From positions 1 to 23,551 of the forward strand of contig DZCR01000038.1 in assembly GCA_022736495.1 (NCBI GenBank): a stretch of 23,551 bases of DNA, written 5' to 3'. The stretch is from Desulfobacca acetoxidans. GTDB lineage: Bacteria > Desulfobacterota > Desulfobaccia > Desulfobaccales > 0-14-0-80-60-11. The position numbers and the translations under genes were made by a program. Positions 1-7,830 of this stretch are shown one piece after another. Each line of letters starts with the position of its first letter. Position 1 is the first letter of the stretch. Under the pieces are notes generated by a model. It was not told where the DNA came from and made no database searches. It saw only the letters and a program-made list of their open reading frames with translations.

Positions 1-305
1 GTCAGAGGGGTGGGGACGCAGATAATCAGGACATCGGGTTCGCCCAAACGATTCTGATCGTGGGTGGCGGCAAACTGTCCCCGCCCATCTTGGGGTTTCA
101 GCAAGGCCGCCAGCCGAGGGCCCGGAATATGCTTGATATAGGACTCGCCCCGGTTCAAGAGATCGACTTTGTGGGCGTCAGTATCGAAACCCAGCACCGG
201 AAACCCCACCTCGCAAAAGCGCAAAACCAGTGGCAGCCCCACATAGCCCATGCCGATAATGCCTATCAATGCCTGCTTATTGTTAATTTTCTCCAACAAA
301 TTCAT
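1..305 (-). CDS. Nucleotide-sugar dehydrogenase, N-terminal fragment (UDP-glucose / UDP-HexNAc 6-dehydrogenase family)
   Basis: The visible 101 residues are the N-terminal Rossmann half of an NAD-dependent UDP-sugar 6-dehydrogenase, which oxidises the C6 hydroxyl of a UDP-hexose or UDP-HexNAc to a uronic acid in the cytoplasm. The dinucleotide-binding motif GIIGMGYVGLPL lies near residues 15-26. It is followed by the typical FDTDAHKV strand and by VLIICVPTPL at the window edge, a hallmark of the family. The C-terminal catalytic half, including the active-site cysteine, lies outside the window, so the substrate cannot be assigned. I chose ATG at 305 because it gives the usual spacing to the glycine motif; an in-frame ATG at 317 adds four residues, and neither has a clear Shine-Dalgarno. 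The gene is the last visible member of a minus-strand block after two epimerases, which fits surface-polysaccharide precursor synthesis. Confidence 0.85.
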   Translation of the reverse strand, partial: MNLLEKINNKQALIGIIGMGYVGLPLVLRFCEVGFPVLGFDTDAHKVDLLNRGESYIKHIPGPRLAALLKPQDGRGQFAATHDQNRLGEPDVLIICVPTPL

Positions 306-342
306 AGCTTGATCCATTTCGCTTGAGAGCAGTTATCAGCCT

Positions 343-1341
343 TTACCGGCGCGGCAGACGATGATAATCCAGATACCACCGGATAAAGCGCGGAATGCCG
401 ACCTCTATGGAGGTAGTCGGCGCAAAGCCTAGTTTGGTCCGGGCCCGGGCGATATCCGCATAGGTGGCCGGGACATCCCCGGGTTGTATGGGCAAAAGTT
501 CCTGCTCCGCCGTGACCTTGAGCTCCGCTTCCAGAATGCTGATGACCTTGGCCAGTTCCTCGGCCCGGTGATTTCCCAGGTTGATGATCTCATAACGGTC
601 CAAGCCGGGAACCATCAGCGCGGCTACCACGCCCTGGACAATGTCGTCAATGTAAGTGAAATCCCGCTGCATTTTGCCATAATTAAAGACCTTGATGGGT
701 TTGCCCTGGAGCATGGCCTCGGCAAACAGCCACATGGCCATATCCGGCCGCCCCCAGGGGCCATACACCGTAAAGAACCGCAAGCCCACGGTGGGCAGGC
801 CGAACAGGTGGGAGTAGGCATGGGCCATGAGCTCGTTGGCCTTTTTGGTGGCGGCATAGAGGCTGATGGGCGTGTCCACGCGCTGGGTTTCGGCAAAGGG
901 CATTTCGGTCAAGCCGGCGTAGACGCTGGAACTGGAAGCATAGACCAGGCGCTCAACCGGGAAACGCTTCGCCAGCTCTAAAAGATTGAGAAAGCCTTCC
1001 AGGTTGGACTTCTGGTAGGCAAAGGGGTTAATTAGAGAGTAGCGCACCCCGGCCTGGGCGGCCAGGTGACATATCTTTTGGGGGCGGTGGGAGGTAAACA
1101 GGGCCTCCAGGGCCGGGAGATCGCCCAGGTCGGCGTTGGCAGAGACAAAATTGGGGTGGCGGCGCAGTTCCTGATCCCGGTCATGTTTGAGGGCCGGGGA
1201 ATAATAATCATTGAAATTATCCAGCCCTACGACCGGGGCGCCCTGGGCCAGCAAGGCCTGCGCCACGTGAAAGCCAATAAACCCGGCGCTGCCGGTCACC
1301 AGAAACGTCTGGTTCTTGATGTCAGAGGTCCAAGCGGTCAT
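343..1341 (-). CDS. UDP-glucuronate 4-epimerase-like SDR protein
   Basis: This 332-residue extended short-chain dehydrogenase/reductase has the family's usual length. The NAD-binding GxxGxxG is G17-G20-G23 (VTGSAGFIG), the serine-rich active loop YASSSSVY is near residues 134-141, and the catalytic YxxxK is Y162/K166 (LYAATKK). The segments HLAAQAGVRYSL, LRFFTVYGPWGRPDMA and MQRDFTYIDDIV are typical of UDP-glucuronate 4-epimerases (CapI/LspL type), which interconvert UDP-glucuronate and UDP-galacturonate for capsule or LPS. It sits 37 bp before the nucleotide-sugar dehydrogenase on the same strand. A dehydrogenase making a UDP-uronate followed in the same pathway by this epimerase would be coherent. 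The subfamily call rests on motif recognition; the SDR fold and active site are certain. Confidence 0.88.
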   Translation of the reverse strand: MTAWTSDIKNQTFLVTGSAGFIGFHVAQALLAQGAPVVGLDNFNDYYSPALKHDRDQELRRHPNFVSANADLGDLPALEALFTSHRPQKICHLAAQAGVRYSLINPFAYQKSNLEGFLNLLELAKRFPVERLVYASSSSVYAGLTEMPFAETQRVDTPISLYAATKKANELMAHAYSHLFGLPTVGLRFFTVYGPWGRPDMAMWLFAEAMLQGKPIKVFNYGKMQRDFTYIDDIVQGVVAALMVPGLDRYEIINLGNHRAEELAKVISILEAELKVTAEQELLPIQPGDVPATYADIARARTKLGFAPTTSIEVGIPRFIRWYLDYHRLPRR

Positions 1342-1409
1342 TAATGAATCCTTATATTCCTAACCAGACAAGCAGGTTATCTCTCGGAGCCCACCCGTCC
1401 AGGTTATCC

Positions 1410-2402
1410 CTACCAGTATTCCTGCCGATGCTCCCGATAATAGGCCACGGTGCGTTCAATTCCTTCTTTCAGGGGGGTGCGTGGCCGCCAGTCCGAGGCC
1501 GCGGTGATCCGGGTGATATCGCTGAGATAATCCCCGGTTTCCACAAAATAGCGATCCTGGGGCCACTCCACCTGGCGCACCTCGGTGCCGGGCACGGCCG
1601 CAGCCACCAGGTGGGCCATGTCGATCAACGGCACACCGGTGCCGGTGCCCAGATTATAAACCTGGCCTTCGGTTCCCGGGCTCACCATGAGCGCGATACA
1701 CCCCGCGGCCAGGTCTTCATTGAAGATATAATCCCGGCGCTGTAGGCCCTCCCCGAATACCGGGAGCGGCTGCCCCTCCAGAGCCAGGCGGATGAACCAG
1801 TTGACGATACCGTATTTACTGTGTTTCATCTGCTGGCGGGGGCCATAAGGGTTGGCGATGCGCACGCTGACGGTGGGCAAACCATGGGCCTCTTGATAGA
1901 AGCGATAATACTTTTCCCCCGCCAGTTTGTGGATGCCGTAAATGCTCAAACAGTTAAACGGATGGCCTTCATCCACCGGGTTGTATTCGATGCGGCCATA
2001 GACAAACCGGGAACTGGCAAAGAGCAGCCGGGCCCGGGGGTTCTCCAGGCGGCAAGCCTCCAGCACCTGAAGATGCCCTTTGCAATTGATCTCCAAGTCC
2101 AGGAGGGGATCGGTGTTGCTGTCCACATAACTCACTTGGCCGGCCAAAGAAAAAATATAATCGTATCCGGGCACCACCCGTCGCATCAGGTCCAAATCCC
2201 GAATATCACCGGGGATAAACCGGACTTGTTCGAGAATCCCCTGGAGATTGAACAGGTTGCCCCCATAGAGCGGCAGCATGGCGTCCAGAATGCTCACCTC
2301 GGCCCCCTGGGCCGCGGCCTGGTGGGCGATGGTGCTGCCGATCATCCCCGCGCCGCCGGTGATCAACACCCGGGCGCCTTGAAGCGTTTTTAACCCTGAA
2401 AT
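1410..2402 (-). CDS. NAD-dependent epimerase/dehydratase (GalE/RfbB-like SDR), probable ATT start
   Basis: This extended SDR sugar-nucleotide epimerase or dehydratase has about 330 residues. From the proposed start the cofactor motif is G16-G19-G22 (ITGGAGMIG), the active-site loop is FASSRFVYG, and the catalytic YxxxK is Y155/K159 (SIYGIHK). VRIANPYGPRQQ and LQRRDYIFNEDLA follow the UDP-glucose epimerase and dTDP-glucose dehydratase pattern, but I cannot name the exact sugar. The first in-frame GTG (2369) leaves only three residues before the glycine motif, which is too short. ATT at 2402 gives the normal N-terminus SGLKTLQGARVLITGGAG and has AGGGG six bases upstream; an in-frame stop lies just beyond. 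A GTG at 2409 would work only if one A of an A5 run (2387-2391) were absent. The gene is followed by the UDP-glucuronate epimerase after 68 bp. Confidence 0.85.
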   Translation of the reverse strand: MSGLKTLQGARVLITGGAGMIGSTIAHQAAAQGAEVSILDAMLPLYGGNLFNLQGILEQVRFIPGDIRDLDLMRRVVPGYDYIFSLAGQVSYVDSNTDPLLDLEINCKGHLQVLEACRLENPRARLLFASSRFVYGRIEYNPVDEGHPFNCLSIYGIHKLAGEKYYRFYQEAHGLPTVSVRIANPYGPRQQMKHSKYGIVNWFIRLALEGQPLPVFGEGLQRRDYIFNEDLAAGCIALMVSPGTEGQVYNLGTGTGVPLIDMAHLVAAAVPGTEVRQVEWPQDRYFVETGDYLSDITRITAASDWRPRTPLKEGIERTVAYYREHRQEYW

Positions 2403-2493
2403 AACTCACCCCTTGTGGTCACATTATCTGTGCAATTTACTATGTTATCGGACATAAGAAAGAGGCGTAAAGAGAAAAAACCTGACTTTCCCC

Positions 2494-3657
2494 TTAGCTC
2501 GGCTGACTTCCGGCTTTCAGCCGGCGCCGGCCCCGGACCAGCCAGCGGGCGGGTACCAGGGGCAGTTCCCGCACGGTCCGGCGCCAGAGATAAATGGCTA
2601 CCCAGAAAAACAGGAAATTGGAGAGCCAGGGGGCCAGCGCTGGATTGATCCGGGCATTGACGGCCAGGCGCCAGGATGCGGTAAAGATAACGTAATACAC
2701 CAGAAATACTACCAGGCCCAGGATCAGGCCCCAGGTGCGGCCATGGCGCAGCGGACTCAAACCCAGAGGCATGGCCATCAAGCACAGCAGCACCGCGCCC
2801 ACGGGCAAGGCAAAACGCTGGTTCAGTTCCACCAGGGCCCGGTTCGAGGGGTCCGAGCCCCGGGGATTGGCGGCAATGGTAGCCCACAATTCCCTCAAGG
2901 ACATTTCCGACTCGGATTTGGCTCCTTTCAGGGCAAAGCTGAACACCTCCAGAGGCAGTTGATAGGACTTGAACTCCAGGGTCTGCCAGCGGTTCCCCTC
3001 CTGGCCCCAACGGATCACGCGGCCCTTATAGAGCTGCATGAGCATGGTTTCTTGTTTCCGGTCGTAGCTCAGGTCGCCTTGCTCGGCATAAATGGTCAGG
3101 GGATTCTCCGAGTCCCGGGAATCATAACAGAAAACCCCTTCCAGGTGGCCTCCCTTGGGGGCGACCTGGTTCACAAAGAGCATCAGGCCGTTAAAATCAG
3201 TATTAAAGGTCTGTTCCTTGATGCCCAGGTCGGCCCGCCGCTTGACCACATCCATGAGCAAATCCTTGGTGGCCTGCTGTCCCCAGGGACTGGCAAACAC
3301 CGTGAGCCCAAGGGTGAGGAACCCCACGGCCAGCGAAAACCCCAAGACCGGCGGCAGCAGTTGGCCGTAGCTCAAGCCTGCGGTCTTCATGGCAGTCATT
3401 TCCTGGTCCACGGACAGCCGGGTCATGGCCAGCAATATACCCACCGTGGCCGCCATGGGCAGGGTGAACACCAGCAGATAGGGGAGGAGAAAAGCGCAGG
3501 TTTTCAGGACGTCGATGATCCCCACGCCTTTGACCACGATCATTTGGGTGACCTTCATCATGCGTCCCAAAAAGACGATGGCGGTAAATCCCAGCAGACT
3601 CACGCCAAAGGGGGGCAGGATCTCCAGGACTATATAGCGGTAGAGGATGTGCGGCAT
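2494..3657 (-). CDS. lptF: LptF/LptG family LPS export permease
   Basis: This 387-residue inner-membrane protein belongs to the YjgP/YjgQ family, the permease half of the LptB2FG ABC transporter that extracts LPS from the inner membrane. It shows the family layout: three N-terminal membrane segments (about residues 12-32, 50-75 and 98-122), a large periplasmic beta-jellyroll region (about 125-280), then three C-terminal segments (about 283-360). The segments FTLPMAATVGILLAMTRLS, DQEMTAMKTAGLS and the terminal KxxGSQPS-like tail agree with LptF/G proteins. The choice between LptF and LptG is uncertain; the tandem partner usually found next door is not in the window. The start ATG at 3657 has no clear Shine-Dalgarno. 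Upstream, 89 bp away, ends the GT39 gene, and the intervening spacer carries a heptamer repeat array. Confidence 0.88.
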   Translation of the reverse strand: MPHILYRYIVLEILPPFGVSLLGFTAIVFLGRMMKVTQMIVVKGVGIIDVLKTCAFLLPYLLVFTLPMAATVGILLAMTRLSVDQEMTAMKTAGLSYGQLLPPVLGFSLAVGFLTLGLTVFASPWGQQATKDLLMDVVKRRADLGIKEQTFNTDFNGLMLFVNQVAPKGGHLEGVFCYDSRDSENPLTIYAEQGDLSYDRKQETMLMQLYKGRVIRWGQEGNRWQTLEFKSYQLPLEVFSFALKGAKSESEMSLRELWATIAANPRGSDPSNRALVELNQRFALPVGAVLLCLMAMPLGLSPLRHGRTWGLILGLVVFLVYYVIFTASWRLAVNARINPALAPWLSNFLFFWVAIYLWRRTVRELPLVPARWLVRGRRRLKAGSQPS

Positions 3658-3671
3658 GATGGTTAATACGG

Positions 3672-3699
3672 TTTTCAGTTTTCAGTTTTCAGTTTTCCG
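3672..3699. repeat. Heptamer tandem array (TTTTCAG x3 + TTTTCCG)
   Basis: Four consecutive heptamers, three identical, lie in the spacer between the GT39 gene and lptF. On the minus strand the unit reads CTGAAAA. The same unit occurs at three other loci in this window. Confidence 0.85.
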
Positions 3700-3746
3700 T
3701 AAAGATCGGGCTTTTTGAAATCTATCGACCGCGATGCCATAACTAT

Positions 3747-5591
3747 TTATTTTCCTTCATAAGCTACCAAAATACAATCTTTATGCGAGGCCACCCGACG
3801 AAATGTGCCCGGCAAGCCTTCGGCCAGCCAGGACAGGTCATCGGCTTTCAGAAAAAAGAAGGTCACCGGGCGGGCTGCGGTAAAAGCCCGCAACGCAGCC
3901 TTATCCGGGAGGCATAAGCCAAGCTCTGGCGCCAGCCTCTCCCCGAAGTCAAGTTCGGTGCGGCAGCCCAAAAGATGGAAGATGTGGCCGCTATAAAAGC
4001 TCAGTCCCTGAGCATAGAGCTGCACCCCCACCAGGGCCGCCCCAGGTTCCCATTTTTCTTTGAGGATCAGGCCCATTTTTTGGAAAGAGCGCCCCCGGCT
4101 TACCTGGTCGATGCCCGTAGGCAGCAGTGCGCTGAGGAGCAAAGCCCCGAGCAGCAGCGCCCCCAGGTGGCGCCAAAGTAAAGCAGCCAAGGGCGTGAGG
4201 GCAAAAATCAGACAGGCCATGAGAAGAAACGGGGAGGCCAGGCCGGCCCGGGACAGGGCTCGGGACAGTGGCTCAGGAGGCCAGAAGTTAAGGGCCACCA
4301 AGGCCACCCCTGTGATGGCCCAGAGGATCAGGCTGGTCTTAAGGACCCGGCTGTTAAAGGACAGGCGGCCGGGGCCGGTCAGTTGGGTCAGGCTGTGCCC
4401 CAGAATTAACGCCAGGGGCAGGAGTGCTGGCAGGATGTAAGGCACGAGCTTGCCCCGGGACAGGGAAAAGAAGACCAGGATTACCGCGGCCCAGATTGCC
4501 AGGAAGCGGCAGTCCCGGTCCCGCCAGCGGCTCCCGCTTGCAAGCGCCCAGGGCAAAAGCCAGGTCCAGGGCAGCAACAGCCCCAGGAGAATGGGAATGT
4601 AATAATAAATCGGCTCCGGGTGGATGGCCGGGGTCAGAAACCGGCCAAAATGCTGTTCAATGATAAAAAATTGGAAGAATTCTGGGTAGCGCCACTGCAC
4701 GTACGCCAGCCAGGGCAGGGTGAGGAGCGCCAGGAGGAGCCAGCCCCAGGGCTGAAACAGGGATTTCCAGAGCCGCCGCAGGGATCTTAATTGGGCCCTA
4801 GACGCGTAACCCACTTTCAATCCATCCTCCGTGATGGGGGAGGACGGGGGCGGGGGTGATATTGGCGTGAAGGAAATCGCTTCCTCTTGCTCCCTCCTCC
4901 GTGATGGGGTAGGGGTGGGGTGGGGGTGAAGCACTCCGTTTGCCTTTTTGATTAACAAAAGCCCCAGACCCCAGATGACCCCAGCCAGCACCACCGCCAC
5001 CGGCCCCTTGGTGAGGACCGCCAGGGCCAGGGCGGCATAAGCCCAGGACCACATATGGGGGCGTTCCCGGCTCAAGGCCAGGTATCCCAGGCCGATGGCC
5101 AGGTTCAGGAAGAAGGCGAAGGTCATATCCAGGGTGAGGATCCGCCCCAGGGCCACGTAGCCGGCCGTGGTGGCCAGGACCAGGGCGCCCAGGACCCCCG
5201 GCAGCGGGCCCCACAAGGCCCGGCCCAGCCCGTAGGCCAGAAACAGCCCGGCCAGGGCGCTCAAGGCCACCGGCAGACGGGCCGCGGCCGCGCTGCATCC
5301 AAAGACCTTGAAGCTTATGGCCGTAAGCCAGTAGACCAGGGGCGGCTTCTCGAGATACGGCAACCGGTTGAGGTGGGGGATGAGCCAATCGCGCGTGACC
5401 AGCATTTCCCGGGCGATCTCGGCATACCGGCCTTCGTCCGGGTCCATCAGGCCCGCCGCGCCCAACTGGTAGAAAAACAGCACCAACCCCACCAGTCCCA
5501 AGCCCAGGAGGAGAGGCCAGTCTGAAAGGAAGGGTTTTTGGTTTTCAGTTTTCAGTTTTCGGTTGGTGGAATTTTGGGCACAATGAAGCAT
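3747..5591 (-). CDS. GT39/ArnT-like lipid-linked sugar glycosyltransferase, with in-frame repeat insertion
   Basis: This is a large multi-pass membrane glycosyltransferase of the PMT/ArnT type (GT39/GT83), which moves a sugar from a polyprenyl-phosphate donor onto lipid A or another acceptor at the periplasmic face. The catalytic first loop DPDEGRYAEIAREML and the downstream LEKPPLVYWL match ArnT-like proteins. At least ten hydrophobic segments follow, with a soluble C-terminal part. The length is 614 residues from ATG 5591; an in-frame GTG at 5603 gives 618. Homologues are typically shorter. Two oddities: the N-terminus (NRKLKTENQK) is encoded by a heptamer repeat array, and a loop rich in Pro, Ser and charged residues (PTPTPSRRREQEE, SPPPPSSPITEDG) is encoded by two 70-bp-spaced repeats at 4823-4929. 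Neither start has a good ribosome site. The gene precedes lptF. Confidence 0.85.
   Translation of the reverse strand: MLHCAQNSTNRKLKTENQKPFLSDWPLLLGLGLVGLVLFFYQLGAAGLMDPDEGRYAEIAREMLVTRDWLIPHLNRLPYLEKPPLVYWLTAISFKVFGCSAAAARLPVALSALAGLFLAYGLGRALWGPLPGVLGALVLATTAGYVALGRILTLDMTFAFFLNLAIGLGYLALSRERPHMWSWAYAALALAVLTKGPVAVVLAGVIWGLGLLLIKKANGVLHPHPTPTPSRRREQEEAISFTPISPPPPSSPITEDGLKVGYASRAQLRSLRRLWKSLFQPWGWLLLALLTLPWLAYVQWRYPEFFQFFIIEQHFGRFLTPAIHPEPIYYYIPILLGLLLPWTWLLPWALASGSRWRDRDCRFLAIWAAVILVFFSLSRGKLVPYILPALLPLALILGHSLTQLTGPGRLSFNSRVLKTSLILWAITGVALVALNFWPPEPLSRALSRAGLASPFLLMACLIFALTPLAALLWRHLGALLLGALLLSALLPTGIDQVSRGRSFQKMGLILKEKWEPGAALVGVQLYAQGLSFYSGHIFHLLGCRTELDFGERLAPELGLCLPDKAALRAFTAARPVTFFFLKADDLSWLAEGLPGTFRRVASHKDCILVAYEGK
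4823..4929. repeat. Two direct repeats 70 bp apart inside the glycosyltransferase gene
   Basis: TCCTCCGTGATGGGG occurs at 4825 and again at 4895, each followed by a G-rich run ending in GGGGGTGA (4859 and 4929). Each copy can form a short hairpin (CCTCC with GGAGG or similar). Together they encode the Pro/Ser-rich loop of the GT39 protein, in frame. Confidence 0.75.
5535..5562. repeat. Heptamer tandem array inside the glycosyltransferase N-terminus
   Basis: TTTTTGG, TTTTCAG, TTTTCAG and TTTTCGG run without gaps and are translated on the minus strand as part of NRKLKTENQK at the GT39 N-terminus. Because the unit is seven bases, three units shift the reading through all frames, so the array stays open only by sequence. 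Confidence 0.8.
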
Positions 5592-5615
5592 GAAACGTCT
5601 CACACAAGGACGCTA

Positions 5616-5646
5616 AGAAAAAATGTAAAACAGCCGCCTCGGCTGT
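5616..5646 (-). terminator. Rho-independent terminator candidate of the mntA-hepT-methyltransferase operon
   Basis: On the minus strand ACAGCCG-AGG-CGGCTGT (5630-5646) is followed by TTTTACATTTTTT. It lies 190 bp after the methyltransferase stop and just before the GT39 gene, separating the two units. Confidence 0.6.
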
Positions 5647-5655
5647 CCTTTTCCG

Positions 5656-5709
5656 TGTAGGGCGGGCACTGCCCTCCAACAAATGAAGGTGGGCAGTGCC
5701 CACCCTACA
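5656..5709. repeat. REP-like palindrome, GTAGGG type (copy 1)
   Basis: The arms TGTAGGGCGGGCACTGCCC (5656-5674) and its near-perfect inverse (5691-5709, one mismatch) flank a 16-bp loop. Each arm also contains the inner palindrome GGGCACTGCCC. The architecture is that of repetitive extragenic palindromes. Confidence 0.8.
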
Positions 5710-5771
5710 TTTTTCCCTGCGAGATTCAAGATCATCAATATTAATATTACCAAACCGCTTGACGGTTTTTC

Positions 5772-5825
5772 GTAGGGGCGGACCTGCCTGTCCGCCCCAG
5801 AGCGCACATTTAGGTGCGTCCCTAC
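5772..5825. repeat. REP-like double hairpin, GTAGGG type (copy 2)
   Basis: GTAGGG (5772-5777) and CCCTAC (5820-5825) enclose two hairpins: GGGGCGGAC/GTCCGCCCC with a 6-base loop, and CGCAC/GTGCG. It lies 11 bp after the methyltransferase stop. Confidence 0.75.
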
Positions 5826-5835
5826 AAGCGCAGTT

Positions 5836-7488
5836 TCACAGCAATTCCCCCTGCCGTTCTTCATCCGTGGGGCCTTTGCGGCGGCGGGCCGCTTTTTTGA
5901 AGGTCTTGGGCGGCACCCAGCGGGGATACTCCAACTGCTTGCCGGCGAACAACTCGGCGATGGTCAGAATTTGCACCCTGGGAAAGCTTAAATCCGGAAA
6001 CAGCGCCGAAACATAGTTGTCGGCGGGCACTGCCTCTTTCATGGGCTTGGTGGGCGGCTTCAGGGTGAGTAGGGCAGCGATTTCTGCTTTCTCCTGGCGT
6101 CGAGTCCCCTCCAATTCCCGCACCTCCTTGGCGCTCACGTGTCCGCTCTTCACCTGCACGATGATTTTATGATACGGCCCATCGTCCTTTTCCTGGAAAT
6201 AAATGACCCCATCTACTCCCCGATCCGCGCCCTTCTTCTTGTCTTGAGCCGGGGCCGCGTCTACCAAATCCAGGGCCCACCACTCGAACTGGTGGCGGTT
6301 GACTTCGGCCAGGGCGGCGGCGGAGTGGGCATCCGCGGGGACACCGATAACCTCATAATCGGTCCGATCCTCAGGAGCGAAGCTGTCGTTCAGACGCCTC
6401 TTGATGAGATTAATGGCCAGGTACGTGATATCGATGCCGATCCAGCGGCGCTTTAGGCGCTCGGCTACGCTAATAGTGGTGCCACAGCCGCAAAAGGGGT
6501 CCAGGACGAGGTCGCCTTCGCTGGAAGAGGCTTTGATGATGCGCTCTAAGAGGGCCTCAGGTTTTTGGGTGGGGTAGCCCAGGCGTTCGGCGGATGTCCT
6601 CCCAATTACTTGAATATCCGCCCAAAGATCACCAATTGCCGTTCCACCAGTCTCATGGAGATATTGTTTTATCTTTGGATATCTTCCATTTTCAGGCCAA
6701 TAGATTCTTCCCTCTGAATCCAACTTATCCAAAGTATCTGGATGATAACGCCAGTGTCGACCTGCCCCAATCTTTGACGGATCCACCCCTCGCCAGGGGA
6801 GGCCACTAGGTCCTTTGGTTGTACCTGCTCCAGTTAAGTTATCCAACATATAGGTTCCGCGTTCATCCTTAAACCGATACTCCCGTTTTATCCATCCTTC
6901 ATCAGGGGACATTTTCAATTTATTGAATTTTACATTCTTCAAATCCTTGGCATAATTCAAAATCACATCATGAAGGCGGGGCCATTTGATTCCAGTCACA
7001 TGGGCGGCAGTACGACGCCAGATAATTTCACCTTGAAAATTTTGGGGACCATAAATCGCATCTAAAACCAACTTCAAATAATGACTCGCGGTAGGATCAC
7101 AATGCAGATACAAACTCCCGGTGGGCTTCAGGACCCGGTGAAGTTCCACCAGGCGCACGGCCATCATGGTGAGGTAGGCCATCATATCGTTTTGGCCCAA
7201 AAAGGCGCGTAACGCCTGGAGTAGTTCAGCCAACCGGGGCGCGCCCAGCTTCATGGCGTCGTCGTAGGCGGCCATGGCCTCCTCCCCCCAGTGCCAGGTG
7301 TCTTCGAACGCGGTGATCTGGGCCGCGGACTTCTCGCCGCTCTTTTCGGCAAAGAGTAGGTTGTAAGTGGCGTTGGAGTTGAAGGGTGGGTCCAGATAAA
7401 TCAGGTCCACACTGCCCACGGGGATGCGGCCGCTGCGTAGAATGTCCAGGTTGTCCCCGAAGAAAAGCTGGTTTTTCCAAGGGCTCAT
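5836..7488 (-). CDS. Beta-class DNA methyltransferase fused to a C-terminal Mrr-like nuclease domain
   Basis: This 550-residue protein begins with a site-specific amino-methyltransferase (N6-adenine or N4-cytosine). Catalytic motif IV DPPF is at residues 33-36 and the SAM-binding motif DPFCGCGTT starts at residue 330, so the order IV-to-I marks the beta class. The target-recognition region lies between them (about 130-300). After residue 400 a second domain carries GADRGVDG (D426) and VQVKSG (Q445, K447), the D...QxK pattern of Mrr-type PD-(D/E)xK endonucleases. One polypeptide could therefore both modify and cut DNA, or the nuclease-like part could serve another role. It follows hepT with no gap (TAG then ATG) and a strong GGGAGGGG ribosome site inside the hepT end. 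The central region is far more AT-rich than its flanks. The methyltransferase is certain; the nuclease is a motif-level inference. Confidence 0.88.
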   Translation of the reverse strand: MSPWKNQLFFGDNLDILRSGRIPVGSVDLIYLDPPFNSNATYNLLFAEKSGEKSAAQITAFEDTWHWGEEAMAAYDDAMKLGAPRLAELLQALRAFLGQNDMMAYLTMMAVRLVELHRVLKPTGSLYLHCDPTASHYLKLVLDAIYGPQNFQGEIIWRRTAAHVTGIKWPRLHDVILNYAKDLKNVKFNKLKMSPDEGWIKREYRFKDERGTYMLDNLTGAGTTKGPSGLPWRGVDPSKIGAGRHWRYHPDTLDKLDSEGRIYWPENGRYPKIKQYLHETGGTAIGDLWADIQVIGRTSAERLGYPTQKPEALLERIIKASSSEGDLVLDPFCGCGTTISVAERLKRRWIGIDITYLAINLIKRRLNDSFAPEDRTDYEVIGVPADAHSAAALAEVNRHQFEWWALDLVDAAPAQDKKKGADRGVDGVIYFQEKDDGPYHKIIVQVKSGHVSAKEVRELEGTRRQEKAEIAALLTLKPPTKPMKEAVPADNYVSALFPDLSFPRVQILTIAELFAGKQLEYPRWVPPKTFKKAARRRKGPTDEERQGELL

Positions 7489-7830
7489 CTACACCCCTCC
7501 CATTTCCCGTAGAAGTTCCTGAACTTGACGTTTGAGATTAGGCAGGTCAATTTCAATGATTTCCCAGACTGCTTCCAAATCAATGTCAAAATAATCATGC
7601 ACAAGGATGTTGCGGAACCCCGCAATTTCGCCCCATTCCCCCTCCGGTTTTTTGGCCTTGAGAGAATCCGAAAGCCGCTTTGTCGATTCTGCCATAACCT
7701 GCAAATTGCGCAGCACCGCACCTTGAATAAGATCGGAAGCCATAAAAGAGTTTTTGCCCCCGGAAATGAACCGTTCGATGCGCTCTAGGCACTCGCTAAT
7801 GTGGATCAGATAGAGGCGGTCGTCTTTCAT
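7489..7830 (-). CDS. hepT: HepT-like toxin (DUF86 / HEPN family)
   Basis: This 113-residue all-helical protein carries the HEPN RX4HXY motif RNILVHDY (R73, H78, Y80). In studied HepT toxins this motif forms the RNase active site, and its tyrosine is the residue modified by the cognate antitoxin. The N-terminus (DDRLYLIHISECLERIERF) is typical of DUF86, and the length is normal for the family. Its start overlaps the end of the nucleotidyltransferase gene by four bases (ATGA), the classic arrangement of a MntA-HepT pair with the antitoxin first. The next gene, the methyltransferase, starts immediately after its stop. The toxin motif appears intact. The operon context suggests a plasmid-like maintenance or phage-defence role for the module, which is inference. 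Confidence 0.9.
   Translation of the reverse strand: MKDDRLYLIHISECLERIERFISGGKNSFMASDLIQGAVLRNLQVMAESTKRLSDSLKAKKPEGEWGEIAGFRNILVHDYFDIDLEAVWEIIEIDLPNLKRQVQELLREMGGV

Noticed and set aside
2510..2535. Hairpin CCGGCT/AGCCGG at the lptF end as a terminator
   Set aside because: It lies inside the coding sequence before the stop and is not followed by a T-run.
2390..3010. A 206-codon minus-strand frame overlapping the lptF end
   Set aside because: A shifted frame inside lptF, Pro/Gly/Ser-rich, without a ribosome site or recognisable domain.
2743..3666. A 307-codon plus-strand frame opposite lptF
   Set aside because: Gln/His/Gly-rich antisense shadow; lptF on the other strand has the family layout.
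3672..5562. The heptamer arrays as a CRISPR or a phage attachment site
   Set aside because: The units are 7 bp with no spacers, and there is no integrase, tRNA or cas gene nearby.
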